Below are positions 13,491 to 24,500 of a stretch of DNA of 64,000 nucleotides, piece after piece (the first letter of the stretch is position 1; each line of letters opens with the position of its first letter). Source of the stretch: Umbilicaria muhlenbergii (Eukaryota; Ascomycota; Lecanoromycetes; Umbilicariales; Umbilicariaceae); the NCBI GenBank assembly GCA_000611775.1, contig KK106982.1, positions 4,966,450 to 5,030,449 on the forward strand, written 5' to 3'. Made by a program: the position numbers and the translations under genes. The notes under the pieces were generated by a model. The model did no database searches, had not been told where the DNA came from, and was given only the letters and a program-made list of their open reading frames with translations.

Positions 13491-13923
13491 TGTAACAGGT
13501 GATGTTGTAGTGACGGGGATAATACAATCATTCAATGAACTATATCAACATTCATTTAATCATGATGCTTGATTCAATGAACTACTGATCACATGTAGAC
13601 TTGAATAAGCTAAAAGGCAGTAGATTTATGAGATTGCATTTGATACATGAGTTGAGCATGAGCTCCTAACTATGAATCTACCTGTGATTATATAATACTT
13701 TAGAAGGCTCATGTGTGACTGTACTGTTCTACATGTGTAATTTTACTGCTCAGGGTGCTCATGCCCTGAGCATCATGAGCAGTAAGGTGCTTGAGGTGCT
13801 CATGCTCTGAGCATCATGAGTGGTAGGGTGCTCAAGGTGCTCATGCCTTGAGCATCATGAGCAGTACCACATGTACACCTGCTACGCATATCAACCAGGT
13901 ACCATCTAGTGAGAGGTGTAACA
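13491..13923 (-). repeat. Element 2 5' LTR (433 bp)
   Basis: Equal in length to the LTR at 7327 and with the same TGTAACAGG...GTGTAACA ends. The three 41-bp tandem units sit at about 13749-13872. The TGCTT duplication follows directly. Confidence 0.92.
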
Positions 13924-15064
13924 TGCTTTTACTTAACTTGATGTCTTTTCACGTCTGTGATGAAGTCTCAGTGAGAGGTTACAGCATATTCTTTTGTCTT
14001 CTTTGATTGACATGAAAATCATTCAAAGCTGTTTTTGTCACTTTGATGAATTATACAGCTGTCATCATAACAAGCTGTTCAAGACATAATGTTGTGCTGA
14101 ACTGATTACTTCAGTGTTGACTTTTTTAACACAGCAGCATATGTCTTCTTCTTCAATGAAAAGACTTTCATTGAGACTCAACAGTTGCATATGAAATGTC
14201 CTGACTTTTTGCAGTTATAACAATTTTTTTTACCTTTGATATTCTTTGATACCTGCTTGATCCCTCTTTGAAATCAATTCCTGTGAAACACTGCATCAAT
14301 TTTCATTGACTGAGGGCTGTAATAAGGCTGATTGTTATACTGAGTGCTTTCATGAGGCTTGTTCACCTTCAGTGATACATAATTCTTTTAGCTTTTCTTC
14401 ATGAATCTCTCATATGCATGATTGTTGATGATGATTGACTTTTTAATCATTTTGATTAAGATACTTGATCACTCTGATTAAAAGATTTCATCTTTGATGA
14501 AGTCCTTCAAGCCTTTGTAGTACTGCACAGTCAAGGCAGTGTCATCTCAATTCATATATATGACATGTCTCTGAAAATTGACTACATACATCATGACAGC
14601 TTCTTTCTGCATAATGTTGTAAATTTCTCACTTCATGATTTTTTCTTAATTAATGATTTTAAACATGATTCTTATCTGCTTCTTGAACTTCTTTAAACTG
14701 ATGAAGATTTCATTCATTTCATCATCATGATCCTTCTTCTCATTTTTCATATAATCTCAAAGGGTCAGCTTAAATCAATTGAGAGCATTAAACCTTAAAT
14801 AAAAAGATGCATATAATACTTTGTCAGCTTCCTTCTTAAACATGATGTGATTAAGATGAATGTAAATATCAAGCTGAGTGAAGAATGAACTCAACATTCT
14901 TCATTCTTTTAAGAACTTATCTGATGATGAGATCTTGATCTTCATCCCTGATGATGTCAGACTCTCAATGATTGATGAGTCACAACTGAAGGTTGTCATC
15001 CTTGTGAGGGACTCATGAGTCACAGTTCATTTCATGACTGATATTCTGAGAATGATGCTCAAAG
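13924..15064 (-). pseudogene. Element 1 gag, displaced by element 2
   Basis: Homologous along its length to element 2 gag (12355-13490), again with transitions only in the stretches compared. It begins after the TGCTT duplication exactly where element 1 pol was cut at 7326. The knuckle region and capsid frame are broken by stops. It is more AT-rich than the element 2 copy, as expected for the older host element. Confidence 0.85.
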
Positions 15065-15418
15065 TGTAACAGGTGATGTCATAATGATGAAGATAATATA
15101 ATCATTCAATGAACTATGTCAACATTCATCTAATCACAGCGCTTGATTCAATGAACTACTGATCACATGTAAACTTGAATAGGCTGAAGGTTGCAGATCT
15201 ATGAGATTGCATTTAATACATGAGTTGAGCATGAGCTTCTAACTATGAATCTACCTGTGATTATATAAAACTCTAGAAGACTCATGTGTAATCATACTGC
15301 TTGATGTGTGTAATCTTTCTGCTCAGGGTGCTCATGCTCTGAGCATCATGAGTGATTAAGTGCTTGAGGTGCTCATGCCCTGAGCATCATGAGCAGTATC
15401 ACATGTACGCTTACTGTG
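15065..15418 (-). repeat. Element 1 5' LTR, left part
   Basis: 354 bp of LTR starting TGTAACAGG, interrupted at 15418 by element 3 and completed at 18563-18670. Together the parts total 462 bp, the same as the LTR at 2270. Confidence 0.9.
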
Positions 15419-15543
15419 TGTTACAGTACTATCACAGCCTTACTGAGCTATAGTTGTTCTGCATGACGCTAGTGAGCATATATGCCACGCCACCCTTCTA
15501 GATAGTTAGTCAAGACTTATTACAACATACACTTATTCTAACA
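15419..15543 (+). repeat. Element 3 5' LTR (125 bp)
   Basis: TGTTACAGTACTATCACAGC start and ATTCTAACA end. Nearly identical to 18433-18557, with transitions only. Confidence 0.92.
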
Positions 15544-15969
15544 AATGATAGCAACATCAGTTTAGAGATCTATGTTCAGTCTTCATACTGAATAGGCATA
15601 ATACATCACCAGCAGCACTTAATTGTGTATGATCAGTCCTCCATGGTAGTATCAGCCAATAACACCTACTACAAAGAAGACACCAGTCTCTAAACATCAG
15701 TCTTTAGACATCAGCCTCTAGCGACGCCTCTAAGCCAGCCAGCTAGCAGATCAGTGAGAACGTCACTGATATTACAGGTCAAAACAGACTGTTTTATGCT
15801 TCAAACAGCCTCTGAACTGCCTTCCATGAAGCAGCAAACACACGTTGAAAAGGCAGTGAAAATGAGCCAGCCAATGAGCCATGAGCTAGCAGCCTTATGA
15901 GAACGCCACAGGGGTAAACCTGAAACATAAAACAAAAACGGCCGTTCTATGCCTTCAAAGCTGCCTTCA

Positions 15970-18312
15970 ATGAGTCACTCACAAACCAATGAACCTTTCA
16001 ACCTTCACCGCCTCACCAGGGCTTTATCACACATAGAAGAGCTCAGAGAAGAAGACAATATGATGTGATCTCCCCCTACAAGCCCCAAATTCAGAAGATC
16101 CACCCTATGAGAGTTCATAGATGCAGGATTTCAACGAGAAGAGCATGAAAATGAAGAAGAGCAAGGAATAAGTGAGGAATGACTGATCAAGCAGCTTGAT
16201 AAACAGCAGGGTGTAAACCACATGCTGTGCAAGAACATTGACCGCATAGATGAGCATATGAAGAGTTTAGAGAAGGGCATACAAACTCTGCTTCATCACT
16301 CTGAGCCGTCATGCTTAATTAGTTCACGCTCCGCTCACCCCCTGAGCAGTTAATGCTTCACTAGCCTCCGCTGATCTCCTAGCCCGCCTTCATGCACCAG
16401 ACTCATAGAGAATTTGACTGTACTGATGCCAGCCGCCGGCCTCACCACCTCACAACAATTGAAAGAAGTTCACCTTACCTACCCCCCTGCTACCGCCGCG
16501 GTCAAATCATGTTGAAAGGTGGAAGAAATAGGCTTCTTTGACTCATTCCTAGATGTCAGTTATGAAGCTGAAGATTTAGTCAGTGTAGGCAAAGACACCT
16601 ACTATAGAGATGTACATCTATTCATGGCTCAGGTAATCAATATTGTCAGGATCAAGGGTTCTGCTTTAATAGCAGTCAACTTACACACCTGCCTCCGTGA
16701 GACTGCTCTACAATGATACGCCGCTTTGAATTCTCTTCAGCAAATTGATCTTACAGTCAGCTATGATGCCTGGATCAGCTCTCTGACTGAGCGGTTCAAA
16801 ATCACTGAATTTCAGGCCATGCAGTCACTACTGGTCAAATCCTACACCATAGATGATGTCAAAGCAGGCTGAAACCCTATGAAGTACATACAAGCCTTGA
16901 TTTGTGATGACAAATCAGCTGATCTGCCTACTCAGCAGCAGCTCCTACTAGCCTGAGGTCAATTAAATTCAGCTTTAATGTGTGATATTCCTCACCCAAC
17001 TCCGCGTACCACCGTCACTGAGTTTATCAACATATTGAATGAAAAATGAGACGTTTGGATTCGTTATTATAACTGCTCAAATTATCAGAATCATTCAGGC
17101 TTCTCAAAGACTCAAAACACATGGCAAACACATCAAAATTCAGCCTCCGCCGTGCCTCTGAACTATATTGAAAATCAGAATTCAAATTGAGGATATCAAT
17201 GAGCAGTTGAGTCAGCAAATTGAGTGAATTTCAGCCCAAATAACGCCTCAAACCCTCAGGTTTCAAATAGCCTAAATAACTCAAATTGAAACTCATGATA
17301 TGAAGTCAAGCCATGATCCTACCATGCAGCTGCCAATGCTGATGATAATGAAGATGAAGAGAAAGACTATGAGGACTACCTCATGATCAATGTTCAATTC
17401 AATAGCTTCATCAAATCATGTCAGGATTTATCACCTCTCTCCTGCTGCCCTTGCCATCTAGTCTTCACCAATGCTGGTGAAGTGCAAAACCACTGTCTAG
17501 ACTGGCATGGAGTTGACATCAATAATCAGTCTCAATGAGCTCTCATGCAGGAAGCCAACTACCATGAGCATGTCATCAATAACATAGTCACAATACCTCA
17601 AAAGCCACTCACTCCACATGATTATATCATGATAGAAGGCCTACTATTTGGCTCTGAAAATCAAACGTCTATATGCCTTGACACTGGCAGTACTACCACC
17701 TTCATTGATAAAGCTTTAATTGAGAGTCATGAACATCTAACTGAAGCTCAAAAGGTACGCTCAATAACAGTGAAAGGCCTCACTGAAAGTCAAGTTTTAG
17801 ACTGATTAATTCACCTCTCAATAATCATATCAGTGAAGAACTCAGATGGTACACCTTCTGCAATACAAATTACTACTGCAGCGTATGTAGTTGATGGACT
17901 GAAAGCTGGTGTCTTGCTTGGAATGAACACCATGGCCAAAGAAATGACGAAAATTGATCTCAGGACAAATTCATTGGTTATTCAAGACAAGCAGGTGCTT
18001 ATAACCTACTCAGACCTCTCCTACACATCATTTCACGCCACGGTTCAACCACCAATGTACGAGATATTGGCCGCTCAAAAAGCCTACTATGCAGAAAAAG
18101 CAGTCACTGCTGCCTCCGCATGAGCCGCCTTCACACTGCCTGTGCCACCCCCGGTTCTACCACCGCCTGTCAGCAAGCTCAAATTAAGCCTTTCACTGCA
18201 TTTACACTGCCAGCACACCTGCCGCCGCTGCTGTCAGCAATTCAGCTCAAAGAACCGCTTGCATCAGCACCTCCGCGCTGCACACCTCAAGCAGCCTAAG
18301 CCACCGCACTAG
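15970..18312 (+). pseudogene. Element 3 Gag-protease polyprotein with two C2H2 zinc fingers
   Basis: A single frame of 781 codons from an ATG (MSHSQTNEP) to a TAG at 18310. It is interrupted by 18 TGA and one TAA (16351) but no TAG. The N-terminal two thirds look like a retrotransposon capsid protein (VSYEAEDLVSVGKDTYY, then NPMKYIQALI). A classical C2H2 finger lies at 17443-17508 (C-x2-C-x3-F-x5-V-x2-H-x4-H). A retropepsin follows with catalytic DTGS at 17680-17691 and an LLGM motif later, then a second C2H2 finger (C-x2-C-x3-F-x5-L-x2-H-x4-H) near the C-terminus at about 18215-18280. A CCHC knuckle, usual in such Gags, was not seen. Stops make this copy inactive. Confidence 0.85.
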
Positions 18313-18432
18313 CGCCGCGCTAGTGAACGCCACCATTTCTATGAGCATGAAAAACATGCATTCAAGCTCAAATTAGTTAGTAGTACACATGCGCAACGAG
18401 GACGCCGCCTTTTCTTGTTTTTTGTGAGCAAT

Positions 18433-18557
18433 TGTTATGGTACTACCACAGCCTTACCGGGCTATAGTTGTTCCGCATGGCGCTAGTGAGCATATATGCC
18501 ACGCCACCCTTCTAGATAGTTAGTCAAGACTTATTACAACATACACTTATTCTAACA
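18433..18557 (+). repeat. Element 3 3' LTR (125 bp)
   Basis: TGTTATGGTACTACCACAGC start and ATTCTAACA end. It is followed by the CTGTG duplication and then the rest of the element 1 LTR. Confidence 0.92.
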
Positions 18558-18562
18558 CTGTG

Positions 18563-18670
18563 CATATCAATTAAGTGCTCAGGGTGCTCATGCTCTGAGC
18601 ATCATGAGCAGTACTACATGTACGCCTGCTACATGTATCAACCAGGTATCATCTAGTGAGAGGTGTAACA
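18563..18670 (-). repeat. Element 1 5' LTR, right part
   Basis: The last 108 bp of the element 1 LTR, ending GAGGTGTAACA and followed by the AAGAT duplication at 18671-18675. Confidence 0.88.
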
Positions 18671-18816
18671 AAGATTCAGAAACCTGCTTTTTTAATGATT
18701 AATTTTATCACTAAATAAAAAACATATAATCATTGCATTGATTTATCATGATTATATTGTTTATAACACTTCATTCAATACTTATATGATGATCTGTCAT
18801 AGATCAGTCTCTTACA
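18671..18816 (+). repeat. Family-E solo LTR, right part
   Basis: After the AAGAT duplication the sequence continues as at 61174 onward (TCA[A/G]AAACCTGCTT..., then ATGTATAATCATTGCATTGA-like wording) and ends CTTACA at 18816. It is followed by ATTG. The uninterrupted copy at 61026-61319 shows the site before element 1 inserted. Confidence 0.7.
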
Positions 18817-19440
18817 ATTGTTAATTTAACTCTTTTCAGAAATAATAATAAAAGTGTTTTTAATATCTTCTTTTAAAATCATTCTTTTAAAAGTTTTTTT
18901 CCTCTTAAAAATTATTATAATAAATATTTATTTTATTAAAGTTATTAAATTTTTGTTTTTTAACTATTGAATATTCTTAATCTTTATTATACATAATATA
19001 ATAATCTTTAAAGATGTTATAACTTTATGCATTATATTTTTTTTATTTATATTATAGATATTTCTTATAGCAATGTTATACTTTTTAATTGTTATATTAT
19101 ATAATTAAAAATAATACTTTATCATTTCTTAAGAGCTTACTAAATATTATGTTTAATTTAACTTATAAAAGAAGATGCTTTTCAGGTTAAGATAATATTA
19201 TAAGAATTTTAAATATTAATCAACACTTAAGTTAGTTATAATTTCTTATGTTATAAGAAAATTCTTAGTTAAAGATTATAAATCCTTAATTTACAGTGAT
19301 TACTCTTATTTTACTGCAAAAATAATTTATTTTTCTATGAGATTCTCTTTTATAATTAATAATCTCTGCATGTTACTGCTGATAATGTGTTTAAGCTGTC
19401 AAGTGCTTTATATTCTTCCTTATATATATAATTTAAACTA
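18817..19440. other. AT-rich spacer left of the gene island
   Basis: Long runs of A and T with stops in every frame and no recognisable domain or LTR. The change to normal composition is abrupt near 19440-19600. Confidence 0.6.
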
Positions 19441-19735
19441 TTATATTGAGCGGCAATTCAACAGTAGAAAGGTGGATTTTCTGAATCTTTGAAAACATCA
19501 TCATAAGTCTCAATGACCTTCAGAATATGCTCTTCTTTCTTCATTAAATGCATGCAATATGGTGGAGAAATGAGCAATTTCATTGTTTATTTTCTACTTT
19601 TCAGGGGGGTGGGGCGTTGCCCCGTGGATTACGTTAGTTAATAACTTGCGCGAGAAAAATTAACCTTGGCATTTGATAAGCTTGAAACTTAACAGAACTG
19701 CGTCATGCGCCTAACCAATTCACGCCTCTCAGCAA

Positions 19736-21142
19736 CTATACTAGTTTGTAGGGCGTACCAGAAGATTGTTGGGGCGGAGGGGCTGGACTTTCTCCTTTCT
19801 TCTTCGCCCAATCGTCGTAACCGTCGGGGAACTTCTCCATAAGAGCTCTCATGGCATCAACACAACTGGGACCGCGCATCAATCATTGGAACCAAATTCT
19901 ATCCCTACCGATAGGTGACTTACTATGTTCTATAGCGGTTGTCTCCAGGGTATATCACCCTGCCCTTCATGTCCCATCTCCTGTGCTGGGCATTAGTAAT
20001 GTTTATCTCGGTGCTGTAGGCAGAACACAATCCACAGCTCACAGGCAATAGAGGATACTTCGGCCTTCCTGGTCCTCTTCCGGCGCAGCGATCGGGAAGT
20101 GCTTGAAGTACGCTTTCATGAACGATCTCCCGATCTTATGTCGGGCCAATCGCCACGGAGCAAGGTCCCCTATTCTCTCAGCTGTGTTCAAGTGTAGCAA
20201 AACTTCTTTTGACTTACACTCGTTGTGAGCATAGAGGCAAGTAGCGTCGTAGAGAACGGGCCCACCAGTTACAACATTCACTGACACGTTGCCAGAATAC
20301 AAGTCACCATGTACCAGACATGGTTTGATCTGCCTGCCTCCAGTTTCTAAAGGTCGAAGTAATCGAGGGATGACCTTACTGATCGTCTGGTCTAGAAGCT
20401 CTCTCATTTCTGTATCAGGGCCTTGCGATTCCTCTATCATGGCCATCAATCGCTGCAGCGAAACGGTAAAGAACTCCTCCCATGAATCTGTCCAGGCAGT
20501 GTACTGAGCCATTTGGCCCATGAACGTTGGTACTGGAAACCCATATTTACCATTCGGGGAGGACCCCTGCGTGTGAAGCTCGGCAACCTTGGCCGTGAAC
20601 GATCGGATGTCGGGAACTTCATCAATCATGTCAATGAAGTGACACAGAAAAAAGTGGATGTTCGTATTCGAAGCATATGTACCCCATGCAATGGGGGCAG
20701 GAGTGGAATCGGGGATAATGTTGTGCATGGTGGTCATGGAAAAGAATTCGCCCGACACCATGGCTTGTCCTACGTCGCCTTGCGCCACCTGCACGTTTCA
20801 TGTTCTGTTATCCTGGGGACACCTTCTCGTACTGTCGTACAGAAGTCAATCGCATCAGATGGGTGTCGCAAACCTTAATGAAAAAAGATAGTAAGGAGCC
20901 GTCGACCTGCTTCGTCTGAATCTCCGCTGTTCGTGTCCAATAGCTGGCTCCATGGGGGAAAGCGCCATTGATTTGAGTGCCTTTCGGAAGTTCTGAGTAC
21001 GTTGCATTTGTTATCACGCAGCCTCTCCCACGTTGCTCCGCAGAGTCTCACCTGCTACGACATTGTCGTCGACGAATTGGATCCACTTCTCATCGACCTC
21101 GTTCTTTCGATTCCAGAATAGCTTCCTGTCTTCTTGAGCCAT
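19736..21142 (-). CDS. Fructosamine/ketosamine-3-kinase-like protein (five exons)
   Basis: Proposed exons on the minus strand are 21142-21052, 20992-20874, 20788-20043, 19980-19924 and 19865-19736, with GT...AG introns of 59, 85, 62 and 58 bp. The phases join into one 380-residue frame, close to the usual size of fungal members. Family members phosphorylate ketoamines on glycated protein or small amines, starting deglycation. Visible landmarks are HGASYWTRTAEIQT near residue 45, FFIK ending exon 2, APIAWGTYAS, WTDSWEEFF, and the kinase catalytic loop CLVHGDLYSGNVSVN with a downstream YDAT in place of the metal-binding D-x-C/D. The C-terminus (MRALMEKFPDGYDDW) is recovered only after splicing introns 3 and 4. 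Codon use is normal and unmutated. It is transcribed divergently from the NLR gene. Splice sites are inferred by eye. Confidence 0.88.
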
Positions 21143-21543
21143 TATTCTGAAATCCCTGCTTTCTGCTTCCACGATCGTTTACCAAGAGACGTTCGAGGCT
21201 GAAGGCGGAATTCCAGATGATAAGACAGCGCACACTCTTTTGCACTATTACCAATTTGGTTGCACCAATTCGAAAGCCATCTGCAAGGCATCGGCCCAGC
21301 CTGATAGGGTAGTCTTGCCATATGCGACATACGAATTCAAGTATTTCAATCTAACCTAATTGGGTGTAAAGTACACTGCGGGATCAAGATCATTCTGGCC
21401 GCCCGCCGCTGCTATCTCCCAACCAGCCGCAAGGTTCCAGCATCCACATCAGCACGGTTCCGTGCAAACATCCGTTTGAACCAAGCAAGTTTACCGTTTC
21501 TCGCATTCGCATCTACAGATTCTTGACTAAATGAGATGCAGGA
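21143..21543. promoter_or_regulatory. Shared divergent promoter region of the kinase and NLR genes
   Basis: 401 bp separate the two start codons, so both promoters and 5' leaders must lie here or overlap the first exons. CCAAT pentamers occur at 21251-21255 and 21265-21269, and an inverted one (ATTGG) at 21359-21363. No clear TATA box was seen. Upstream of the NLR start, ATG codons at 21531 and 21536 open short reading frames; the second encodes three residues and its TGA overlaps the main ATG. Regulation through these is possible but only inferred. Confidence 0.45.
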
Positions 21544-24500
21544 ATGACGGCCACCTCCCCAAACTCTCCTGGTCGATCCTTCCTCACACGCACTTTCGCA
21601 AGGCGCGAAGGCAGCGACGGCTTCGATAAACATAATCCCAAGGGCCCCTTGGGATTGAACACATTGTCTGAGCCTTTTGGGCCCGCGATTGCGGATTTGG
21701 TTTTTGTTCATGGTCTAGGAGGTGGTTCCCGAAGCACTTGGACGAAATCTTCAGATCCGTCACTCTTTTGGCCTCAGGAATGGCTTCCGGTAGATGCAGG
21801 ATTCCAGGATGTTCGCATACACAACTTCGGGTACAATTCCAACTGGGAGAAAGAGAGTACCCTCAACATCCATGACTTTGCAAAAGCGCTTCTTGGATCA
21901 GTTCAAGATTGCCCTACAATTCCTCGTGCCTCTAGTGTACGTGCTGCCTAGTCTGTCACTTTCAATGTTTGCACCTCATCTTAGCAGATCCATTCAAGGC
22001 GGCTTCTATTTTCTCGCTATCTATTAGCATTGTCTAGTGTTCAAGATACTGATGTGACCTATAGTCGCCGTTGGTCTTTATAGGTCACAGCATGGGAGGT
22101 CTTGTCATCAAGAAAGCTTATTTACTTGCTCAACAATTTCCAGAATTTGAATCTATTGCTGAGCGAGTTCGCGCTATCTTCTTCCTCGCAACACCTCATA
22201 GAGGCTCAGACCTAGCAACACTATTGACCAGGATCCTCCATGTAACTCAAGGATCCAGACCATTTGTTCAAGATTTACATCGGAATTCTTTGGCGACACA
22301 GTCGATCAACGATGAGTTTCCCCGTCATTGTCAGAACTTGCAGCTTTTCTCCTTCTATGAAACACTTCCCACCAACTATGGTGTTGGGAAAGGCCTGGTG
22401 GTTGATAAAGATCTAGCTGTTCTAGGATATTCGAATGAACGGACAGTTTACATGAATGCAAATCATCGCGAGATCTGCAAGTTTGCTGGAAAGACCGACC
22501 CTAATTATCTAGCTCTCCGCAACGCTCTTGTTTCAACAATTGACAGCTTCAGAAGCCGGAAAAGTCTGTTGCAGCACAGTCTTGATATAGAGCAACGGAC
22601 TTTCCTCAACACCTTCCTTGATATGTCTGACGCAACTGAGGATGACTTCATGAGTGTTGATGCGCGACGAATAGGTGGATCTTGCGAGTGGTTGATGAAA
22701 AGAATGAGCTTCCTAAGGTGGCGAGACTCACCTACAGATCCACAAATATACTGGATTAGCGCAAAGCCAGCCACGGGGAAGACGGTGCTTTCGGGATACA
22801 TTGTTAAGCATCTAAAAGAACTAGACCGAGATTGTTGTTTTTATTTCTTTGATCATGGTGACAAAGTCAAAGCAACCATCAGCTCTTGGCTGCGGTCTAT
22901 AGCCTGGCAAATGGCTGTTAAGCACCCAGAGATATTGGCAACTGTACTTGAGATATGCGGAACAGATGATCAGCTTGCCAAAGCAGACTATCGCACTATA
23001 TGGCGGAAGTTATTTCTCGATGGAATATTGAGAGGTAAAATTGATCAACCTCAGTACTGGGTGATTGACGCCTTGGATGAATGCAAGAACGAATCTGAGT
23101 TGGTTCCTCTACTTCTGAAGGTTTCAGAACTGCTACGCGTCCGGATTGTGGTCACATCTCGAAACGGGTATGAATCATATGGTCAAATGGTGTCTTCAAA
23201 AATAAACGTCATCTCAGAAGAAATCTCAGAGAATGACACGAAGTCTGACATATCACTATACTTGGAAGCCAATATGGACTGTCTTCCTTCTATTGCTGAT
23301 GAGGACCGCCAAAGCACGGTCACCAAAATTCTTGAGAAATCAGCTGGCTGTTTCTTATGGGTTAGTCTTGTCTTGCAAGAGCTGAGACAGGTCCACACAT
23401 CTGCAGAAATTTCTCAGGTACTTGAAGACGTTCCTTCTGATATGGATGAGCTGTATTCCCGAATACTAGATTCCATGTCAAGAGCTCCCTACGGCAAAGT
23501 GCTTGCAAAAGCGATATTGACTTGGACGGTGTGCTCAGCGAGACCTTTAACCACTGAGGAACTGTACCACGCCCTTCAGCTCGACATCAAAGACAGTATA
23601 GACAAGATCGAAAAGTCCATCACAGCTTGCTGCGGTCAACTGGTCTACATTGATGCAAAGTCGCATGTACATATCGTGCATCAGACAGCAAGAGACTTCC
23701 TGCTTCGACCTACTATCATGTCTGAATTCACGATAGAAAGAAAATCAGGTCACAAACGTCTCGCAATGACCTGTCTGCAATATCTATGCGGCAATGAGAT
23801 GAAAGGTCCAAGACACCGAAAGCTCAGCGTGAACAACATCATCAGAACACGTTGTGCGTTAGCTGATTATGCATGTAGTGCTCTTTATGAGCATATTTGC
23901 CACGTGTCTTCAACAGATGATGATGTTTTCCTTGCATTGATGAAGTTCTTGAACTCTTTGAACATCTTATCATGGATTGAACATCTTTCACAGATCCCTG
24001 ACCTTAGCTGTATAGTTCGCACTGGAAGATCTTTAAGATACTATCTTCAGAGACGGTCAAAATCTCTCTCTCCATTCGGCAAAGATGTGGCTACCTTGGA
24101 TTCCTGGGCTACAGATCTAGTTCGCTTGGTGGCCAAGTTTGGAAAGAATCTAGCAGCCTTCCCTGCTTCAATCTTTCACCTTATCCCACCGTTTTGCCCA
24201 CCAGATAGTGCCTTGAGAAAACAATTCGCAGCTTCTGCCCGGGAAATCGCTGTACTTGGCTTGTCTGCCACGACCTGGGATGATTGCCTCTCTACCATTG
24301 TTCACTCAGATGAGCAACTGACCGCTCTGGCCTGCTGCAACAAACACTTCGCGATTGGATTATCCATCGGAAAAGTTGTTGTTTACCACGAGATATCCTG
24401 TCAAGAGGCTCAAACATTGCAACATGATGAACCTGTAAGAATGCTGCAATTTGGACAGACGGGAAATGTCATGGCCTCTGCGGGGATGAAGAGTATCCGG

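Larger units (their letters stand above)
7327..13923 (-). mobile_element. Ty3/gypsy chromoviral retrotransposon, element 2 (complete, inserted in element 1)
   Basis: A full-length 6.6-kb copy of the same family as element 1, with two equal 433-bp LTRs (7327-7759 and 13491-13923). A perfect TGCTT duplication flanks it (7322-7326 and 13924-13928). Element 1 sequence resumes exactly where it stopped: the missing gag part begins at 13929. A polypurine tract adjoins the 3' LTR (7760-7777, GAGGAGGGAGC on the minus strand). It is less decayed than its host: the RT YLDD box is intact at 10622-10633 and a Trp that is TGA in element 1 is still TGG. Stops throughout gag and pol show it is inactive. Confidence 0.92.
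15419..18557 (+). mobile_element. Gag-protease-only non-autonomous LTR retrotransposon, element 3
   Basis: A 3.1-kb plus-strand element with 125-bp LTRs at 15419-15543 and 18433-18557, both TGTTA...TAACA. A perfect CTGTG duplication flanks it (15414-15418 and 18558-18562). The interior has one long coding frame (15970-18312) for gag plus a retropepsin-type protease. No reverse transcriptase, RNase H or integrase is present, so movement would need enzymes from another element. It is visibly richer in G and C than elements 1 and 2, consistent with being younger or less exposed to mutation. Confidence 0.9.
2270..18670 (-). mobile_element. Ty3/gypsy chromoviral retrotransposon, element 1 (nested host)
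   Basis: A degenerate LTR retrotransposon read on the minus strand. The 3' LTR is 2270-2731, internal sequence 2732-7326 continues at 13929-15064, and the 5' LTR is 15065-15418 plus 18563-18670. Each LTR totals 462 bp. The duplication AAGAT lies at 2265-2269 and 18671-18675. A polypurine tract, read on the minus strand, abuts the 3' LTR at about 2732-2745. Two later insertions split it: element 2 (7327-13923) in the gag-pol boundary and element 3 (15419-18557) in the 5' LTR. All coding frames are broken, so it cannot move by itself. Confidence 0.9.

Noticed and set aside
2270-13923. Tandem array of gypsy elements sharing LTRs
   Set aside because: The TGCTT duplication and the exact continuation of element 1 from 7326 to 13929 show nested insertion instead.
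15970-18312. TGA read as tryptophan (alternative genetic code) in the transposon genes
   Set aside because: The intact NLR and kinase genes in the same window use TGG for Trp. Other copies of the same positions still have TGG (element 2), and mutation explains the pattern.
20013-20042. A 29-bp intron 3 in the kinase gene (GTGAGC to CTACAG)
   Set aside because: Too short for a spliceosomal intron, and it would add about ten residues not expected in the family. The 62-bp alternative ending at 19981, with an ACTAAT branch-like site, restores the expected LRWDMKGRVIYPGD region.
19851-20051. Plus-strand ORF of 66 codons beside the kinase gene
   Set aside because: It is antisense to exons 3-5 and introns of the kinase gene, with no recognisable content.
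20513-20891. Plus-strand ORFs of 121 and 77 codons
   Set aside because: Shadows of the kinase coding strand.
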